The notes under the pieces were generated by a model that had not been told where the DNA came from, ran no database searches, and worked only from the letters and a program-made list of their open reading frames with translations. A DNA stretch of 64,000 nt. Source: Butyrivibrio sp. (lineage in GTDB: Bacteria; Bacillota; Clostridia; Lachnospirales; Lachnospiraceae). The stretch lies in NCBI GenBank assembly GCA_015056565.1, contig SVGB01000006.1:1-64000 (forward strand), given 5' to 3'. Position 1 is the first letter of the stretch. Each line of letters opens with the position of its first letter. The position numbers and the translations under genes were made by a program. This document shows positions 16,497 to 23,729 of the stretch, piece by piece.

Positions 16497-16694
16497 CTAC
16501 TGTATCTGCTCAAGTATTTCCCGGCATACAATGCTGCCATGTTTAGCTGCATAGGACGCCCATTTCTTGGCTTTAGCGATATTCTTTTCTCCAAGAGTTC
16601 CTTTATAGTAGCCTACTGTGATTTCTTCAGCAGCTTCAATGCTGCCTTTTCCGGCTTTATCTATCAGGTCTAACAGCTTCTGGTTATCTTTCAT
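16497..16694 (-). CDS. Small Sel1-repeat-like protein
   Basis: A 65-residue protein with one Sel1/TPR-like helical hairpin (GYYKGTLGEKNIAKAKKWASYAA is close to the Sel1 consensus; shown region about residues 27-50). Such repeats mediate protein contacts. I choose ATG 16694 because AGAGG is nine or ten bases upstream; an ATG three codons earlier lies against that site. The gene overlaps the end of the phosphatase gene by 11 bases, so translation is probably coupled. Partner unknown. Confidence 0.6.
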   Translation of the reverse strand: MKDNQKLLDLIDKAGKGSIEAAEEITVGYYKGTLGEKNIAKAKKWASYAAKHGSIVCREILEQIQ

Positions 16695-17226
16695 TAAACT
16701 CATACCTCTTTATTTCACAATTCTTAATTCCACAGGAGGAAAATTCCTCATTATCCATATCTCTAAAATATGACTCTACAATCCTGACTATGCCATTATG
16801 GGCAACGAGGATTACTTCCTGATCTCCTGCTTTTATATCATCCAGGAGATTGTATATTCTCTGAGCCATTTGAAGCATTGATTCTCCTGTTCCAAAGCGG
16901 CACGCCATGTCTTTTTTGGCCTCATGGAACTCTTTTCCATCACGGGGAGTTGACTCCCAGATTCCAAAATTCTGCTCTATCACGCGGGGCTCCACCTTCA
17001 TTGGAATTCCAGTGATTTCCGATATATGTCTGGCAGTCTCTTTGGCTCTTACAAGAGGGGATGTCAGAATGATATCTGCCTTGATCCCCATATCAAGGAT
17101 CTTCTGGCCTGTCTCAATAGCCTGTTGATGCCCCTTTTCGGTAAGCTCAATGTCTGTTGCTCCACATATTTTGTTTTCTACATTCCACACGGTTTCACCA
17201 TGTCTCACAAAGTAAAAATGATCCAT
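16684..17226 (-). CDS. Histidine phosphatase family protein
   Basis: A 180-residue phosphoglycerate-mutase-like phosphatase. The catalytic motif FVRHGETVWN is at residues 6-15, the second Arg/Glu region is TSPLVRAKETA and the second catalytic His is in LVAHNGIVRIV. Relatives act on sugar phosphates, alpha-ribazole phosphate or nucleotides. AAGGAG precedes the ATG. It is probably first in a transcript with the small protein and GH53 genes. Confidence 0.9.
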   Translation of the reverse strand: MDHFYFVRHGETVWNVENKICGATDIELTEKGHQQAIETGQKILDMGIKADIILTSPLVRAKETARHISEITGIPMKVEPRVIEQNFGIWESTPRDGKEFHEAKKDMACRFGTGESMLQMAQRIYNLLDDIKAGDQEVILVAHNGIVRIVESYFRDMDNEEFSSCGIKNCEIKRYEFNER

Positions 17227-17299
17227 ATACCTGTGCTCCTTAAATTACTACTGAAATATATTACTTTTTCATGGTGAAAAAAGTCAAAAAAATAAATCC

Positions 17300-17332
17300 T
17301 TTTAGGTTATTTTAAGGTTGCGAAGATATTAT
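17300..17332 (+). promoter_or_regulatory. OmpR-type direct repeat and -10 box with no gene downstream
   Basis: TTTTAGGTT (17300-17308) and TTTAAGGTT (17311-17319) are direct repeats with an 11-base period, the layout bound by OmpR/PhoB-type response regulators. TATTAT (17327-17332) follows after seven bases. The same arrangement with the same spacing occurs before the lipoprotein gene at 22157. On the plus strand no open frame follows. Confidence 0.45.
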
Positions 17333-17340
17333 GTATTCAT

Positions 17341-17410
17341 CAGGTAGCAACCTGAACCCCACACACATATTTTCATAACACATGTGACTGCAGGCCAGCA
17401 CCTGCAGTCA
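17341..17410 (+). other. Two hairpins in the 199-base gap before the PAP2 gene
   Basis: Downstream of the orphan OmpR-type promoter are a small hairpin CAGGT-AGCA-ACCTG (17341-17354) and a perfect ten-base-pair hairpin TGACTGCAGG-CCAGCA-CCTGCAGTCA (17385-17410). Neither is followed by a T run on either strand. They could be a small RNA, a weak terminator for the PAP2 gene that ends at 17426, or debris of a lost gene. Confidence 0.35.
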
Positions 17411-17425
17411 TCCTCCCAAAAAGAT

Positions 17426-18370
17426 CTAATTCTGTTTACATTCTTTTCTGATCACCAGAGGCCATACAACCATAGCAAAGATAAGCATCAGGAATCTGGC
17501 AATGAAATTACCCCAATGTCCACCGAAGGCAAGAACAATAGTTGCAGGTGCAAATAAGTCTTTCCATGCCATTGTAATGGCAGCACCAACGCACACCAGT
17601 ACAGGCAGATTCTTTGATCCAAATGGAATCTCGTAGTGTATATAGTGGCGATCTACGTAGCTTCCAGCCATCAGTCCCAAGAAGGCTCCGCAGGCCTTAA
17701 AGCAGTCGTTCATCATCTTCTGGGGGTCAACTAACAAAGTTCCATCTGAAGTGTAATCCAGCGGGTAATGCTTAAGCTGTATGTAAGCCAAAGCCGCAAT
17801 AACTGCCACAACGCCCACAACAGTAAGTATATCCAGAAGTTTCTCGTTGCCTTCTACTCTTTTCGACACTCTTGAAACCACGTAGATAACAAAAACAGAC
17901 TCAATGAAGGCTACAAGCACATCCTGCGGAGTATGTACCCCAAGGAAATTCCTTGAAAATCCCGTCAGCAGAATGAGCACAGCACAGCATATAGCAAGCC
18001 ACTTGCGCCTGTCTTTTTGCCAGACAAACACATCTCCGTAGATAGTAGTCGCAGTCCTGGTGTGTCCACTTGGAAAAGAGTAACCAGTTGCCGCCACTTT
18101 TGAATCCCCAGCAGGTTCTATAAGGTCAGACCTTATCCATGGGCGATAAGCGCACACAGTGAGCTTTATCACGCCGTTTAGAAGCTCCCCTGTCCAATGG
18201 GTGGTCAAAAAGAAATATCCCCATTTTTTATCAACTCCCCAAAAGATCACAAAAGGAAGAAACGGCAGTACATCTACCGCAAACTTTGACAGTGCATTAA
18301 AAAACTCGTCAAAAATGCCTCCTGTGGCATTCCTAAGTTCCTGCAACATTAACAAATACTGAATATCCAT
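17426..18370 (-). CDS. PAP2-family membrane phosphatase
   Basis: A 314-residue integral membrane protein with about eight hydrophobic segments. The three phosphatase motifs are present: KLTVCAYRPW (KxxxxxxRP, about residue 69), GYSFPSGHTRTA (PSGH, about residue 92) and SRNFLGVHTPQDV (SRxxxxxHxxxD, about residue 139). Relatives dephosphorylate undecaprenyl pyrophosphate or phosphatidate at the outer face of the membrane. GGAGGG precedes the ATG. It is a single gene 35 bases downstream of tcdA. Confidence 0.9.
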   Translation of the reverse strand: MDIQYLLMLQELRNATGGIFDEFFNALSKFAVDVLPFLPFVIFWGVDKKWGYFFLTTHWTGELLNGVIKLTVCAYRPWIRSDLIEPAGDSKVAATGYSFPSGHTRTATTIYGDVFVWQKDRRKWLAICCAVLILLTGFSRNFLGVHTPQDVLVAFIESVFVIYVVSRVSKRVEGNEKLLDILTVVGVVAVIAALAYIQLKHYPLDYTSDGTLLVDPQKMMNDCFKACGAFLGLMAGSYVDRHYIHYEIPFGSKNLPVLVCVGAAITMAWKDLFAPATIVLAFGGHWGNFIARFLMLIFAMVVWPLVIRKECKQN

Positions 18371-18405
18371 ATTTCCCTCCTCATTTTGAAATTAATTAAT
18401 ATTTC

Positions 18406-19170
18406 TTACACTCTGAACTCTTTTGTGAGATCGTTGATGATCTCGCCAGCTATGATAAGGCCCACTACTGAAGGAACAAAGGCCGTAGAGCCCGGAATGT
18501 CTCTTCTCTCAGTACATTTTCTTACTGTTCCCGGAGGGCATACACAGTGCTGTCTGCAGCTGATAGACATATCTTCCAGTGGCTTAATAGGTTTTTCCTG
18601 GGAATAGACTACCTTAAGGGAGTCTATTCCTCTTTTTCTGCACTCATGTCTCATGACCTTTGCAAGAGGGCAGATAGATGTATCGTAAATATCTGCCACT
18701 TCAAATCTCGTAGGGTCAGTCTTGTTGCCTGCTCCCATTGCAGAAATGACAGGCACATTCAGCTTTTTAGCATTCTCAATGATCGTAAGCTTACCTGTGA
18801 CTGTATCTATGGCATCTACCACATAATCGTATTCTGAAAAATCAAACTGATCCTGAGTTTCAGGCAGGTAGAAGGTCTTGTAGGTCCTGACCTTGCACTC
18901 AGGATTAATGTCGTGGATCCTCTCTTCTGCCACATCTACTTTATATTTTCCAATTGTCTTTCTTGTGGCAATTATCTGCCTGTTAATATTGGTCAGACAA
19001 ACCTTGTCATCATCTATGATATCCAAAGCTCCAATTCCTGAGCGGGCCAGTGCCTCCACTGTATAACCGCCTACGCCACCAATTCCAAACACAGCTACCC
19101 TTGAGGCTGCGAGTTTATCCATAGCCTCTTTACCATATAATAACTGTGTTCTTGAAAACTCATTAAGCAT
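18406..19170 (-). CDS. tcdA: tRNA threonylcarbamoyladenosine dehydratase
   Basis: A 254-residue E1-like enzyme that cyclises t6A37 in tRNA to ct6A with ATP. The N-terminus has RTQLLYGKEAMDKLAASRV and the nucleotide loop GIGGVGGYTVEALARSGIG (to residue 47). DIDDDKVCLTNINRQ-type contacts appear as IIDDDKVCLTNINRQI. Cysteines in SISCRQHCVCPPGT near the C-terminus are as in TcdA/CsdL. It starts seven bases after the SGNH gene with only a weak purine site, so coupling to the upstream gene is likely. Confidence 0.92.
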   Translation of the reverse strand: MLNEFSRTQLLYGKEAMDKLAASRVAVFGIGGVGGYTVEALARSGIGALDIIDDDKVCLTNINRQIIATRKTIGKYKVDVAEERIHDINPECKVRTYKTFYLPETQDQFDFSEYDYVVDAIDTVTGKLTIIENAKKLNVPVISAMGAGNKTDPTRFEVADIYDTSICPLAKVMRHECRKRGIDSLKVVYSQEKPIKPLEDMSISCRQHCVCPPGTVRKCTERRDIPGSTAFVPSVVGLIIAGEIINDLTKEFRV

Positions 19171-19177
19171 TTTCTTC

Positions 19178-19717
19178 TTAAAACTCCATTTCTTCTTTAA
19201 TCGTTTCGAATATTGTTTTCGCTATCAGTTTAGATCCTTCAAGTGACGCATGCCTTCTGTCTTCGAAGAAAAGATCTGTCTCAGGATGAGCATGGATCTG
19301 CTCCCACCATCTCTCTCCTACAGGTGCCAAAAGACATCCGTACTTTTCTGCAAGCTTCCTGTAACGCTCAGACATCTCAGGCTGGGATTCTTCATCCCCC
19401 TCCTTGGTCCAGGTCATGTAAAAGCATGGCTTTGCACTGGTCTGCCTGATCCACTCCATGATCCTGTCAGCCCCGTCTTCCATCACCGAAAACTCGCCCA
19501 TAGGATGGGCAACATGCTGAAGGATAACAAAATCATAATCCCCATATAAAATATTGAACCTGGTCTGTTCGTTGTCAGCATGGTAATCAAGGCCCATTCC
19601 CCCTTTAGTGAGCATTGTTACCTGCATGTCTATGCCGTTTTCTTTGCAGATCTCCTTAAAGAGCCCAGGCATGTCGTTGTAGTATGTGTGGCTGTTGCCA
19701 ATAAAAAGCGTCCTCAT
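19178..19717 (-). CDS. SGNH/GDSL-type hydrolase
   Basis: A 179-residue protein of the SGNH hydrolase superfamily. FIGNSHTYYNDMP at the N-terminus carries the nucleophile Ser (residue 8), LQHVAHPMG covers the Asn/Gly region in altered form, and the C-terminal DRRHASLEGS supplies the Asp-x-x-His pair. No signal peptide, so it is probably cytoplasmic. It overlaps the end of the pyruvate-kinase-like gene by four bases (ATGA), indicating one operon. The ester it cleaves is unknown. Confidence 0.82.
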   Translation of the reverse strand: MRTLFIGNSHTYYNDMPGLFKEICKENGIDMQVTMLTKGGMGLDYHADNEQTRFNILYGDYDFVILQHVAHPMGEFSVMEDGADRIMEWIRQTSAKPCFYMTWTKEGDEESQPEMSERYRKLAEKYGCLLAPVGERWWEQIHAHPETDLFFEDRRHASLEGSKLIAKTIFETIKEEMEF

Positions 19718-20709
19718 TTCCGCTCCTCCCCAATATACTTTTCTGCTTCCCTTGCAGTATTGCTCAAATACTTTATTACCTCTGCCGGATTAATGCCGAT
19801 TGCAGTTTCCCCTGTGACCATCACAGACGAAGCTCCGTCCAGTACCGCATTAAATATGTCGCTTACCTCTGCCTTGGTGGGAACTTCGCTCTTTTCCATA
19901 GATGCAAGCATCTGCGTCACCACCATAAAAGGCTTACCGACCTTATTACAGATCCCGGAAATCTCTTTCTGAACCCTTGGAAGTGTCCATAGATCCATAC
20001 TATTTCCAAGGTCTCCCCTGGCGATTATCACCTCATCGCAAAGATCTATAAAAGAGCCTAAATTCTTCACGCCCTCCATATTTTCAATCTTTGCATATAT
20101 CCTAAGGTCTGCGCAGCTGCACTCATCAAGGACATCTCTTACTTCTATAAGGTCTTCCCTACTCCGTACGAAAGGCTGCATGATCCCGGTAATTCCAAGG
20201 TTCTTGGCAAACTTAAGGTTTTCCATGTCATCTGAAGTAATCGCTGAAAGCCTTAAATCCTTGCCCTTTACAAGTATGCTCTTTCTCTGGGTCAGCTCGC
20301 CGCCACGGATGATGCGCATTGTAGCTTTCTGTTCGCCTGCAAAAGAAATTTCTCCAAGGATCTTGCCATCATCAAGCAGCACCTCATCTCCCGCCGAAAG
20401 CTCTTTTATCACAGCGTCATCCAAGGGAATTCCTTCAACGCCAAGCCCTACTGTTTCTCCAGCTTTAAGTAACATCTCTCCCTCGAAGCGCCCTATCCTG
20501 AGCTCTGGTCCCTGCATATCTATCAGGATTTTAAGAGATACCCCATTTTCTTTTGCAGCTCTTTTGACCCTGTCTATGCTAGCCGCACAGTCTGCAAGCA
20601 TCACATGAGATAAATTGACCCTTATGCCTGTCATTCCATTAGAAAACATCTCAGACAGAACTGCTTCGCTATCGCAAGCCGGTCCCAATGTTCCAAATAT
20701 ATCTATCAT
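19714..20709 (-). CDS. Pyruvate kinase-like protein lacking the C-terminal domain
   Basis: A 331-residue protein covering the TIM-barrel and B domains of pyruvate kinase: IRVNLSH (catalytic Arg region), LIDMQGPELRIGRF, GDEVLLDDGKI, the signature IYAKIENMEGVKN with the catalytic Lys, IIARGDLGN and PTKAEVSDIFNAVLDGASS. Normal enzymes are 470-590 residues; the entire regulatory C domain (about 140 residues) is absent and the frame ends cleanly after the barrel. It would be a non-allosteric enzyme or have a new role. GAGGG precedes the ATG. The SGNH gene overlaps its end. Confidence 0.87.
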   Translation of the reverse strand: MIDIFGTLGPACDSEAVLSEMFSNGMTGIRVNLSHVMLADCAASIDRVKRAAKENGVSLKILIDMQGPELRIGRFEGEMLLKAGETVGLGVEGIPLDDAVIKELSAGDEVLLDDGKILGEISFAGEQKATMRIIRGGELTQRKSILVKGKDLRLSAITSDDMENLKFAKNLGITGIMQPFVRSREDLIEVRDVLDECSCADLRIYAKIENMEGVKNLGSFIDLCDEVIIARGDLGNSMDLWTLPRVQKEISGICNKVGKPFMVVTQMLASMEKSEVPTKAEVSDIFNAVLDGASSVMVTGETAIGINPAEVIKYLSNTAREAEKYIGEERK

Positions 20710-20724
20710 AAAAATCCCTCTGCC

Positions 20725-22020
20725 TCATATTTCATAGCATTTAACGCTGTGAGGCTCAAGTTCCACACTCTGCTTATCTTTTATTGTCACAGACAGATTT
20801 GTCCATATTTCAACAGCATTAACCTCGCTGCCAGATCCTAATCCAATATCCTTGAATTTCAGCTTGATCTTGTTCTTCTTTTCACCAATGTTAAAGACCG
20901 CAACATACGTTTTTCCCTCTTTGGATGCGCTCTTCCAGATAATACAGTCATCTTTTCTGGTGACCTGGCGAGCTTTCCTTCCGTATCTGTGCATATCAAG
21001 AAGCCTTTTGTTGGTAAGAAGACTCAAAGTAAAATCATCATTATCCTGAAGTTCTGAGCCTATCATAAGTGGAGACCTGAATATGCACCACAGGGTCATC
21101 ATGACCTTTTGCTCATCTTCTGAAAAATGCGTATAATGACCAACCTGTCCGTTTTCCTTATTGCAAAGGCACAGATGCCCCAAAGGAAGCATATCGCAGT
21201 CAGGCCAGTGGCCTTTGCATCCGATCCCTTCCCAGGCATGACATCTCTCAAACATACCGTAGAGAAGCTCCCATTTATCCCAGAAATCATCTGTCATTCG
21301 CCACATATTGGCGTTTTCAAGAAGATAGTCCTTTTGCTCAACTCTCGCTGGTCCCGGAGAAAGGGACAATACGATCTTCCTTCCGCAGGCATCAATCGCG
21401 TTCCTTATAAGTGCTATCTCTGAAACGCCGGCTCCGGGTGCCTCTTTTCCACAGTCAATCCTTGCAATGTCATCAACTTTAACAAAATCAATTCCCCACT
21501 GCGCATACAGCTTGAAAATTGAATTGTAGTATGCCTGAGCGCCATCTGCCTCAGCGTCAACACCGTACATGTCCGTATTCCACATGCAGATTGATGCAGG
21601 ATGCGCTATGTCCCTGGCAGTAGCATCACTTCCAAGTATTTTGGTATTATTATGAACTGCCTGCCTCGGAATGCCTCTCATTATGTGAATTCCAAACTTA
21701 AGCCCCATATCATGGATCTGCTCTGCTATAGGTCCAAAGCCTTTTCCGTCTGCTGCAGAAGGAAATCTGTTTACCGCCGGGATGAGTCTTGAGTATTCGT
21801 CCATCTCAAGCCTGGCAAATTTATGATATTCGTGGGAATCCGCAGTGGGCTCATACCACTGAATGTCGCAGATAACATATTCCCATCCGTATTCCTTCAA
21901 GTGATCGTGCATATATCTGGCATTTCCAAGAAGCGCTTCTTCATTTACACTGGCGCCATAACAGTCCCAGCTGTTCCACCCCATAGGAGGTCTTTTTGCG
22001 ATCATTTTTTCCTTCTCCAT
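20725..22020 (-). CDS. GH27 alpha-galactosidase
   Basis: A 431-residue enzyme that would release terminal alpha-galactose from galacto-oligosaccharides or galactomannan. GH27 motifs are MGWNSWDCYG at the N-terminus, the nucleophile region FVKVDDIARI and the acid/base in RMTDDFWDKW. There is no signal peptide, so it acts on imported sugars. A C-terminal beta-sandwich closes the protein. ATG 22020 is chosen with GAGGGG ten bases upstream; a GTG six codons before it overlaps that site. It fits with the nearby GH53 galactanase as plant-fibre metabolism and leads an operon with the pyruvate-kinase-like gene 15 bases on. Confidence 0.92.
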   Translation of the reverse strand: MEKEKMIAKRPPMGWNSWDCYGASVNEEALLGNARYMHDHLKEYGWEYVICDIQWYEPTADSHEYHKFARLEMDEYSRLIPAVNRFPSAADGKGFGPIAEQIHDMGLKFGIHIMRGIPRQAVHNNTKILGSDATARDIAHPASICMWNTDMYGVDAEADGAQAYYNSIFKLYAQWGIDFVKVDDIARIDCGKEAPGAGVSEIALIRNAIDACGRKIVLSLSPGPARVEQKDYLLENANMWRMTDDFWDKWELLYGMFERCHAWEGIGCKGHWPDCDMLPLGHLCLCNKENGQVGHYTHFSEDEQKVMMTLWCIFRSPLMIGSELQDNDDFTLSLLTNKRLLDMHRYGRKARQVTRKDDCIIWKSASKEGKTYVAVFNIGEKKNKIKLKFKDIGLGSGSEVNAVEIWTNLSVTIKDKQSVELEPHSVKCYEI

Positions 22021-22092
22021 AGCTAAATAACCCCTCACAATCCATCTTACGACACAGTCACTAATAATTATACATGAAAAGATATTAAATTC

Positions 22093-22124
22093 TTTAAGTT
22101 GTTTTAAGGTTCGAGTTTCATAAT
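22093..22124 (+). promoter_or_regulatory. OmpR-type direct-repeat promoter before the beta-helix lipoprotein
   Basis: TTTAAGTT (22093-22100) and TTTAAGGTT (22103-22111) repeat with an 11-base period and CATAAT (22119-22124) follows seven bases later. There is no TTGACA-like box, as in promoters that depend on a response regulator of the OmpR/PhoB class. The ATG is at 22157 with an AAGGAGAG site. Confidence 0.5.
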
Positions 22125-22156
22125 CACCTCATAAACAAACAACAAGGAGAGTTCTT

Positions 22157-23677
22157 ATGAAGAAAAGAGATATCAAGAAAGTTTTATCGATTGGAATGAT
22201 CACAGCAATGTGCTTGGCTGTTTCAGCCTGCGGAACTGATAAAGTTTCAGCTGAAACAACTGTAGAGGCCCCTGATACACCGGCTAATGGAGAGTCTCCA
22301 AATGGTGAAGCCCCAGGAAATCCTCCTGATGGAGAAGCACCAAGTGGTGAAGCTCCAGGAAATCCTCCTGATGGAGGCGCACCAAACGGCGAAAATCCTG
22401 GCAACCCACCTGACGGCAATGCACCTGGCAATCCTCCCGGTGGCGGATTTGGCGGCGGGAGCAGCAGCGCAGACATCGACTACACTGCGTCAACCACCAT
22501 CACATCTGCGGATTCCCAGACTGGACAAACTTATAAAAGCACTACAGCAGATGAAAGTGCACTTCTTGTCAGCACTTCAGAAGCTGTTTCAATAACAGAT
22601 GCTACCGTTTCAAAGACCGGAGATTCTAACGGCGGCGACAACTGCAATTTCTATGGACTTAATGCAGCTGTCCTTGTGAAAGACGGATCCACCACAACAA
22701 TTTCCGGCGCAACCATCACCTCTGATGCAGACGGAGCCAACGGCGTATTTTCATACGGCGGTAACGGCGGCCAGAACGGAGCTTCAGGCGATGGAACAAA
22801 GGTTATCATCTCTGACTCAAAGATCACCACAACAGGCGATGGTTCCGGCGGCATCATGACAACCGGTGGTGGTATAACTGAGGCCTATAACCTTGATATC
22901 GAGACCAGCGGAAGATCTTCAGCCGCTATCAGAACAGACAGAGGAGGCGGAACAGTTACAGTTGACGGCGGAAGCTACACAACTAATGGCCTTGGTTCTC
23001 CTGCAATTTACTCAACTGCAGATATTACGGTTTCAAACGCCACCCTTACATCAAACCTCTCAGAGGGCGTATGCATTGAGGGTATCAATTCGATCACATT
23101 AAACGACTGCGATCTGACTGCCAACAACACAGACACCAACGGCAATGCCACCTTCTACGACAGTATCATGATCTATCAGTCAATGTCCGGAGATGCAGAC
23201 AGCGGAACCTCAACATTTACCATGACAGGCGGAAGTCTCACCAGCAAAAACGGCCATGTCTTCCATGTAACCAACACATCCGCAGTGATCAACCTAAACA
23301 ACGTTAAGATCACCAACAAAGACTCAGAAAACATCCTCATTTCAGTATGCGCTGATGGCTGGACCGGAGATACCAACAAGACAACTCTTAATGCCACCAA
23401 CCAGACTCTAGAGGGAACAATCCTCGTCGGCAGTGATTCTGAGCTCGCCCTGAACCTTTCTGATGGCTCTGACTTTACAGGAACCGTAAGCGGAAGCATT
23501 AAAAACGCCAAGGGCGACACAGTATCAACTGAAGTTGGAACTGTCAGCGTTTCTATAGATAAAAGCAGCACCTGGACCCTCACCGCAGATACCTATATTT
23601 CCTCCTTTGACGGCGATGTATCCAGCATAAACTCAAATGGCTACACTCTTTACGTAAATGGAGTAGCATTGAATTAA
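22157..23677 (+). CDS. Lipoprotein with Pro/Gly repeat and beta-helix-like carbohydrate-binding body
   Basis: A 506-residue surface protein. Residues 1-25 are a lipoprotein signal ending in LAVSACGTD. Residues 35-100 are a Pro/Gly/Asn/Glu linker of repeated GNPPDGxAP units. The rest is Thr/Ser/Asn/Gly-rich with many short strands (ITDATVSKTGD, ISGATITSDADG, VDGGSYTTNGLG), the pattern of a right-handed beta-helix of the type annotated carbohydrate-binding domain-containing protein in Clostridia. It is probably attached to the membrane outside the cell and binds polysaccharide or cell wall. It is monocistronic, with a response-regulator-type promoter and a strong terminator. Confidence 0.8.
   Translation: MKKRDIKKVLSIGMITAMCLAVSACGTDKVSAETTVEAPDTPANGESPNGEAPGNPPDGEAPSGEAPGNPPDGGAPNGENPGNPPDGNAPGNPPGGGFGGGSSSADIDYTASTTITSADSQTGQTYKSTTADESALLVSTSEAVSITDATVSKTGDSNGGDNCNFYGLNAAVLVKDGSTTTISGATITSDADGANGVFSYGGNGGQNGASGDGTKVIISDSKITTTGDGSGGIMTTGGGITEAYNLDIETSGRSSAAIRTDRGGGTVTVDGGSYTTNGLGSPAIYSTADITVSNATLTSNLSEGVCIEGINSITLNDCDLTANNTDTNGNATFYDSIMIYQSMSGDADSGTSTFTMTGGSLTSKNGHVFHVTNTSAVINLNNVKITNKDSENILISVCADGWTGDTNKTTLNATNQTLEGTILVGSDSELALNLSDGSDFTGTVSGSIKNAKGDTVSTEVGTVSVSIDKSSTWTLTADTYISSFDGDVSSINSNGYTLYVNGVALN
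22304..22440 (+). repeat. 42-base in-frame tandem repeat (three copies) coding the Pro/Gly linker
   Basis: Units beginning at 22304, 22346 and 22388 are 42 bases apart and encode GEAPGNPPDGEAPS, GEAPGNPPDGGAPN and GENPGNPPDGNAPG. The first two are nearly identical in DNA, the third has drifted. Such repeats can change copy number by slippage and thus vary the length of the stalk. Confidence 0.8.
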
Positions 23678-23690
23678 CCCCCCTCAAAGA

Positions 23691-23722
23691 AAAAGCTTTC
23701 CTTATCGGAAAGTTTTTTCTTT
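23691..23722. terminator. Bidirectional terminator between the lipoprotein and TtcA-like genes
   Basis: AAAAGCTTTCC (23691-23701) and GGAAAG (23707-23712) form a hairpin with a five-base loop, followed by TTTTTT on the plus strand and by AGC-TTTTTC on the minus strand. It serves both convergent genes. Confidence 0.8.
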
Positions 23723-23729
23723 TGGAAGA

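Noticed and set aside
22129-22476. Minus-strand frame under the lipoprotein stalk that looks collagen-like (Pro/Gly/Ser-rich)
   Set aside because: It is the antisense reading of the Pro/Gly repeat of the real plus-strand gene and has no ribosome site.
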